Shown piece after piece: positions 62,300 through 64,000 of a stretch of DNA of 64,000 bases. The notes beneath the pieces are model-generated. The model saw only the letters and a list, made by a program, of their open reading frames with translations. It was not told where the DNA came from and searched no databases. The translations under genes were made by a program, and so were the position numbers. The stretch's first letter is position 1. Each line of letters opens with the position of its first letter. The DNA is from Hydrogenophaga sp. RAC07. Its GTDB lineage: Bacteria; Pseudomonadota; Gammaproteobacteria; Burkholderiales; Burkholderiaceae_C. The stretch covers positions 4,610,685 to 4,674,684 of the forward strand of contig NZ_CP016449.1 of assembly GCF_001713375.1 (NCBI RefSeq). Reading direction: 5' to 3'.

Positions 62300-62546
62300 G
62301 CCACTTCCAGTCGCTGGCCGCGGGCACGTTCCCTCATGCTTGGCTGTCTGCGTGACGAAGTGCTCGATTCCCAGAACAGGAGACTCAGCGCTGCCCACTC
62401 GCCGCCTGACAATGCAAATCGGCGACGCACGGCGTTTCTTGGCCCACAACACGACCGCCGGGTGCGACGCCCTTCATGCTGCCGGGGTGGGTGTTTTCCC
62501 ATTGATGGTATTCACGCACCGCTCAACAAACAACAGCAAGGCATTG

Positions 62547-63146
62547 ATGAAGTTGCTTCGAGGATTGGTTCTGTCTGCCATCTGGATGCCGGCGTTGGTG
62601 TGGGCGCAAGCACCGGCCGGTAGTGCTCCCGCCCAGCAGAGCGCGGCGTTTCGCACTTGCGATACGGAAGGGTTCATGGCGCTGAACATCGCCCGCGTCT
62701 ACATGGCAGGCGGGCGCAGGCGCGACGACGTGCTGCCCTATGTGCATGGATCCGCCTTCGGGGAAAGGGTCGCACTCGAGTTGTTTGAGGGCGTGGACAA
62801 CGGAGAGGTAAAGCACTACGCCGATTTCGCGGCCGGGAAGCTCCAGGAATGCGCCGTCCGAGAGGCCATGGACCTTCAGCAGCCGGCGTGGAAGATGAGG
62901 ATTTGCTACGCCAGGACAGACATTGCGTTCTTTCTCGACCTTGATCGGAAGACAGGGGCAGACCGGCAATCTGCGGAGACCAAGACCGCGGAACGCTTGA
63001 CCAACCGTGAGGTCTATCCGTCTGGGCTCATTCAGTCGGTTGCGCGAGCCATCTACGCCCTGGAAGGGTCCCCGGAGTACTTGCGAAGGGTGATGGGCAC
63101 GGTTTTTTGGACATGTCTTAACAGCGATGCCTCGAAAGGCCGATGA
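62547..63146 (+). CDS. Secreted hypothetical protein
   Basis: A 199-aa protein from ATG 62547. A signal peptide (LLRGLVLSAIWMPALVWAQA) is followed by a mature domain with four cysteines (RTCDTEG, LQECAVRE, RICYART, FWTCLNS). The spacing suggests two disulphides. The family is not recognised. It is flanked by dispersed repeats and an IS30 end, so it may be part of a transferred block. Confidence 0.65.
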   Translation: MKLLRGLVLSAIWMPALVWAQAPAGSAPAQQSAAFRTCDTEGFMALNIARVYMAGGRRRDDVLPYVHGSAFGERVALELFEGVDNGEVKHYADFAAGKLQECAVREAMDLQQPAWKMRICYARTDIAFFLDLDRKTGADRQSAETKTAERLTNREVYPSGLIQSVARAIYALEGSPEYLRRVMGTVFWTCLNSDASKGR

Positions 63147-63352
63147 CCCGGTGCTTCTTGGCATCGCTTGTTGCATTGCCAGACTCGGGCTCAGACCGCC
63201 GAACTGACGTTAACTGGCTTGCCTATGCGCCACAGGCGCGTGGACAGACCGCACACCGACCTTCAATTTGCCGCCTCGAATCTCGGTAGGTGGGGCCGTG
63301 TATTGGGCCCCTTGCTGTCCTTCGACATGATCCGCAAAGCACTCCCGGCAGC

Positions 63353-63538
63353 CGATTGGAGAAGGCTAGCTATCGTTATCGCAGGTCGCTTCCCATCAAG
63401 GGGGTAGACCCAAGGTGACAGCTTGTTGGGTGCCCGGTCTTGGTGGTGATGCTGTCATACGGACGTAGGCGATTGAAAGGCTGGTGAGGGATGTTGCGGC
63501 CTTTAGAGGCTATGCGCCCGAACGACTCCGTTCAGTCT
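63353..63538 (+). repeat. Dispersed non-coding repeat type 2, copy 2
   Basis: The second copy of the repeat at 61846-62034. The two copies flank the secreted protein gene in direct orientation, about 1.5 kb apart, so recombination between them could delete the gene. Confidence 0.6.
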
Positions 63539-63632
63539 CGCGCTGCCATCAGGATCCCAAGACCCGTCTGGCAGCGAATGTTGACGGAAATGTCGCCATA
63601 CTGAATTCACAGTCATGGCCACACAGCGGTCT

Positions 63633-64000
63633 TCACTCGACTCGGCCGGCCGGGCGTGCCAGCGCCGCCAGCAGCCGGCGGCTGGCCTCCGACATTGCTG
63701 CCTGCACGTTGGCCAGATCGTCCGGGGTTGCACCCGCCGTCATCAACGCCACCACGTCGACCTGCACGGCCGCCGTGCGTTCGGCCATCCGGGAACCTGA
63801 CGGGGTCAGGACGAGGCGCTTCACACGCCCATCGGCCGGATCGGATTCACGCTTCACCCAGCCGCGTGACGCCATCTCGCCGAGCAGGTGGCTGATGTGG
63901 CTCTTGGCGGTGAAACAACGCGCGGCGAGCGCCTGTTGGCTCAAGCCCGACTCGCGCCGCAGGTTCATCAGGATCTCGTGCTCGGCGGTGCGCACGCCCA
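63633..64000 (-). CDS. MarR-family regulator (5' end outside the window)
   Basis: A 120-aa part of a MarR-type winged HTH protein: HEILMNLRRESGLSQQALAA, FTAKSHISHLLGEMASRGWV and the wing ESDPADGRVKRLVLTP. The last helix (VQAAMSEASRRLLAAL) is the dimerisation end. The frame stays open to the window edge and the normal first helix is missing, so the start lies beyond 64000. No ligand is suggested by its neighbours. Confidence 0.85.
   Translation of the reverse strand, partial: GVRTAEHEILMNLRRESGLSQQALAARCFTAKSHISHLLGEMASRGWVKRESDPADGRVKRLVLTPSGSRMAERTAAVQVDVVALMTAGATPDDLANVQAAMSEASRRLLAALARPAGRVE

Overview
The window looks like a chromosome (or large replicon) segment of a betaproteobacterium of order Burkholderiales, probably Comamonadaceae-like. 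The basis is the GC-rich codon use, the IS complement (IS3, IS30, IS66, IS21 and IS110 types), the mer genes with a GDCCVxC protein, and the style of the sensor kinases. This placement is inferred from gene types, not from a marker gene. No rRNA, tRNA or CRISPR array was seen.

Layout. (1) 61-7915: one co-directional operon with its own sigma70-type promoter. It encodes a putative regulator, a fusion of an ImmA/IrrE-type metalloprotease with a UvrD-type helicase and an Fe-S nuclease-like tail, an exonuclease VII large subunit carrying an extra DUF5710-like domain, an exonuclease VII small subunit, a small protein and a DUF4238 protein. This is the best candidate in the window for an undescribed DNA-targeting (defence or damage-response) system. 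(2) 8041-11503: a truncated gene, an IS3-family element split by an IS30-family element, and a truncated CHASE-type sensor ending at an IS scar. (3) 11650-18000: a PAS histidine kinase, a secreted protein, a decayed ompA joined to IS fragments, and a kinase/receiver pair. (4) 18632-21682: a large class A PBP-like protein. (5) 21683-25840: small secreted proteins, a paiB remnant and an IS66 element with an internally deleted tnpC. (6) 26007-28544: a 311-aa membrane protein and a merR-merT-merP-GDCCVxC cluster. (7) 29128-33682: an integrase module (XRE repressor, AlpA-like protein, tyrosine recombinase, three unknown genes). (8) 34001-53505: a dense signalling island with hybrid kinases, receiver-kinases, a NarL-type regulator, a FliA-like sigma factor, a hexanucleotide microsatellite, a second copy of the 311-aa protein and a 1379-aa sensor. 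(9) 53540-64000: a umuC remnant, IS scars, an autotransporter, two DNA-binding proteins, an IS21 remnant, a frameshifted hybrid kinase, a secreted protein, dispersed non-coding repeats and a MarR regulator cut by the window edge.

How the genes may work together. In region 1 the helicase tail keeps the Fe-S cysteines but shows no obvious nuclease active site, while the adjacent ExoVII pair has its catalytic motif. That suggests a helicase that unwinds DNA and an ExoVII that digests the single strands, with the ImmA-type domain perhaps controlling the upstream regulator. Region 8 appears to be a multi-kinase network. The sigma-factor gene and the 973-aa hybrid kinase gene share a bipartite upstream element with identical internal spacing, which suggests co-regulation. 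Several genes are broken by frameshifts or IS insertion, so this is an accessory region under active turnover.
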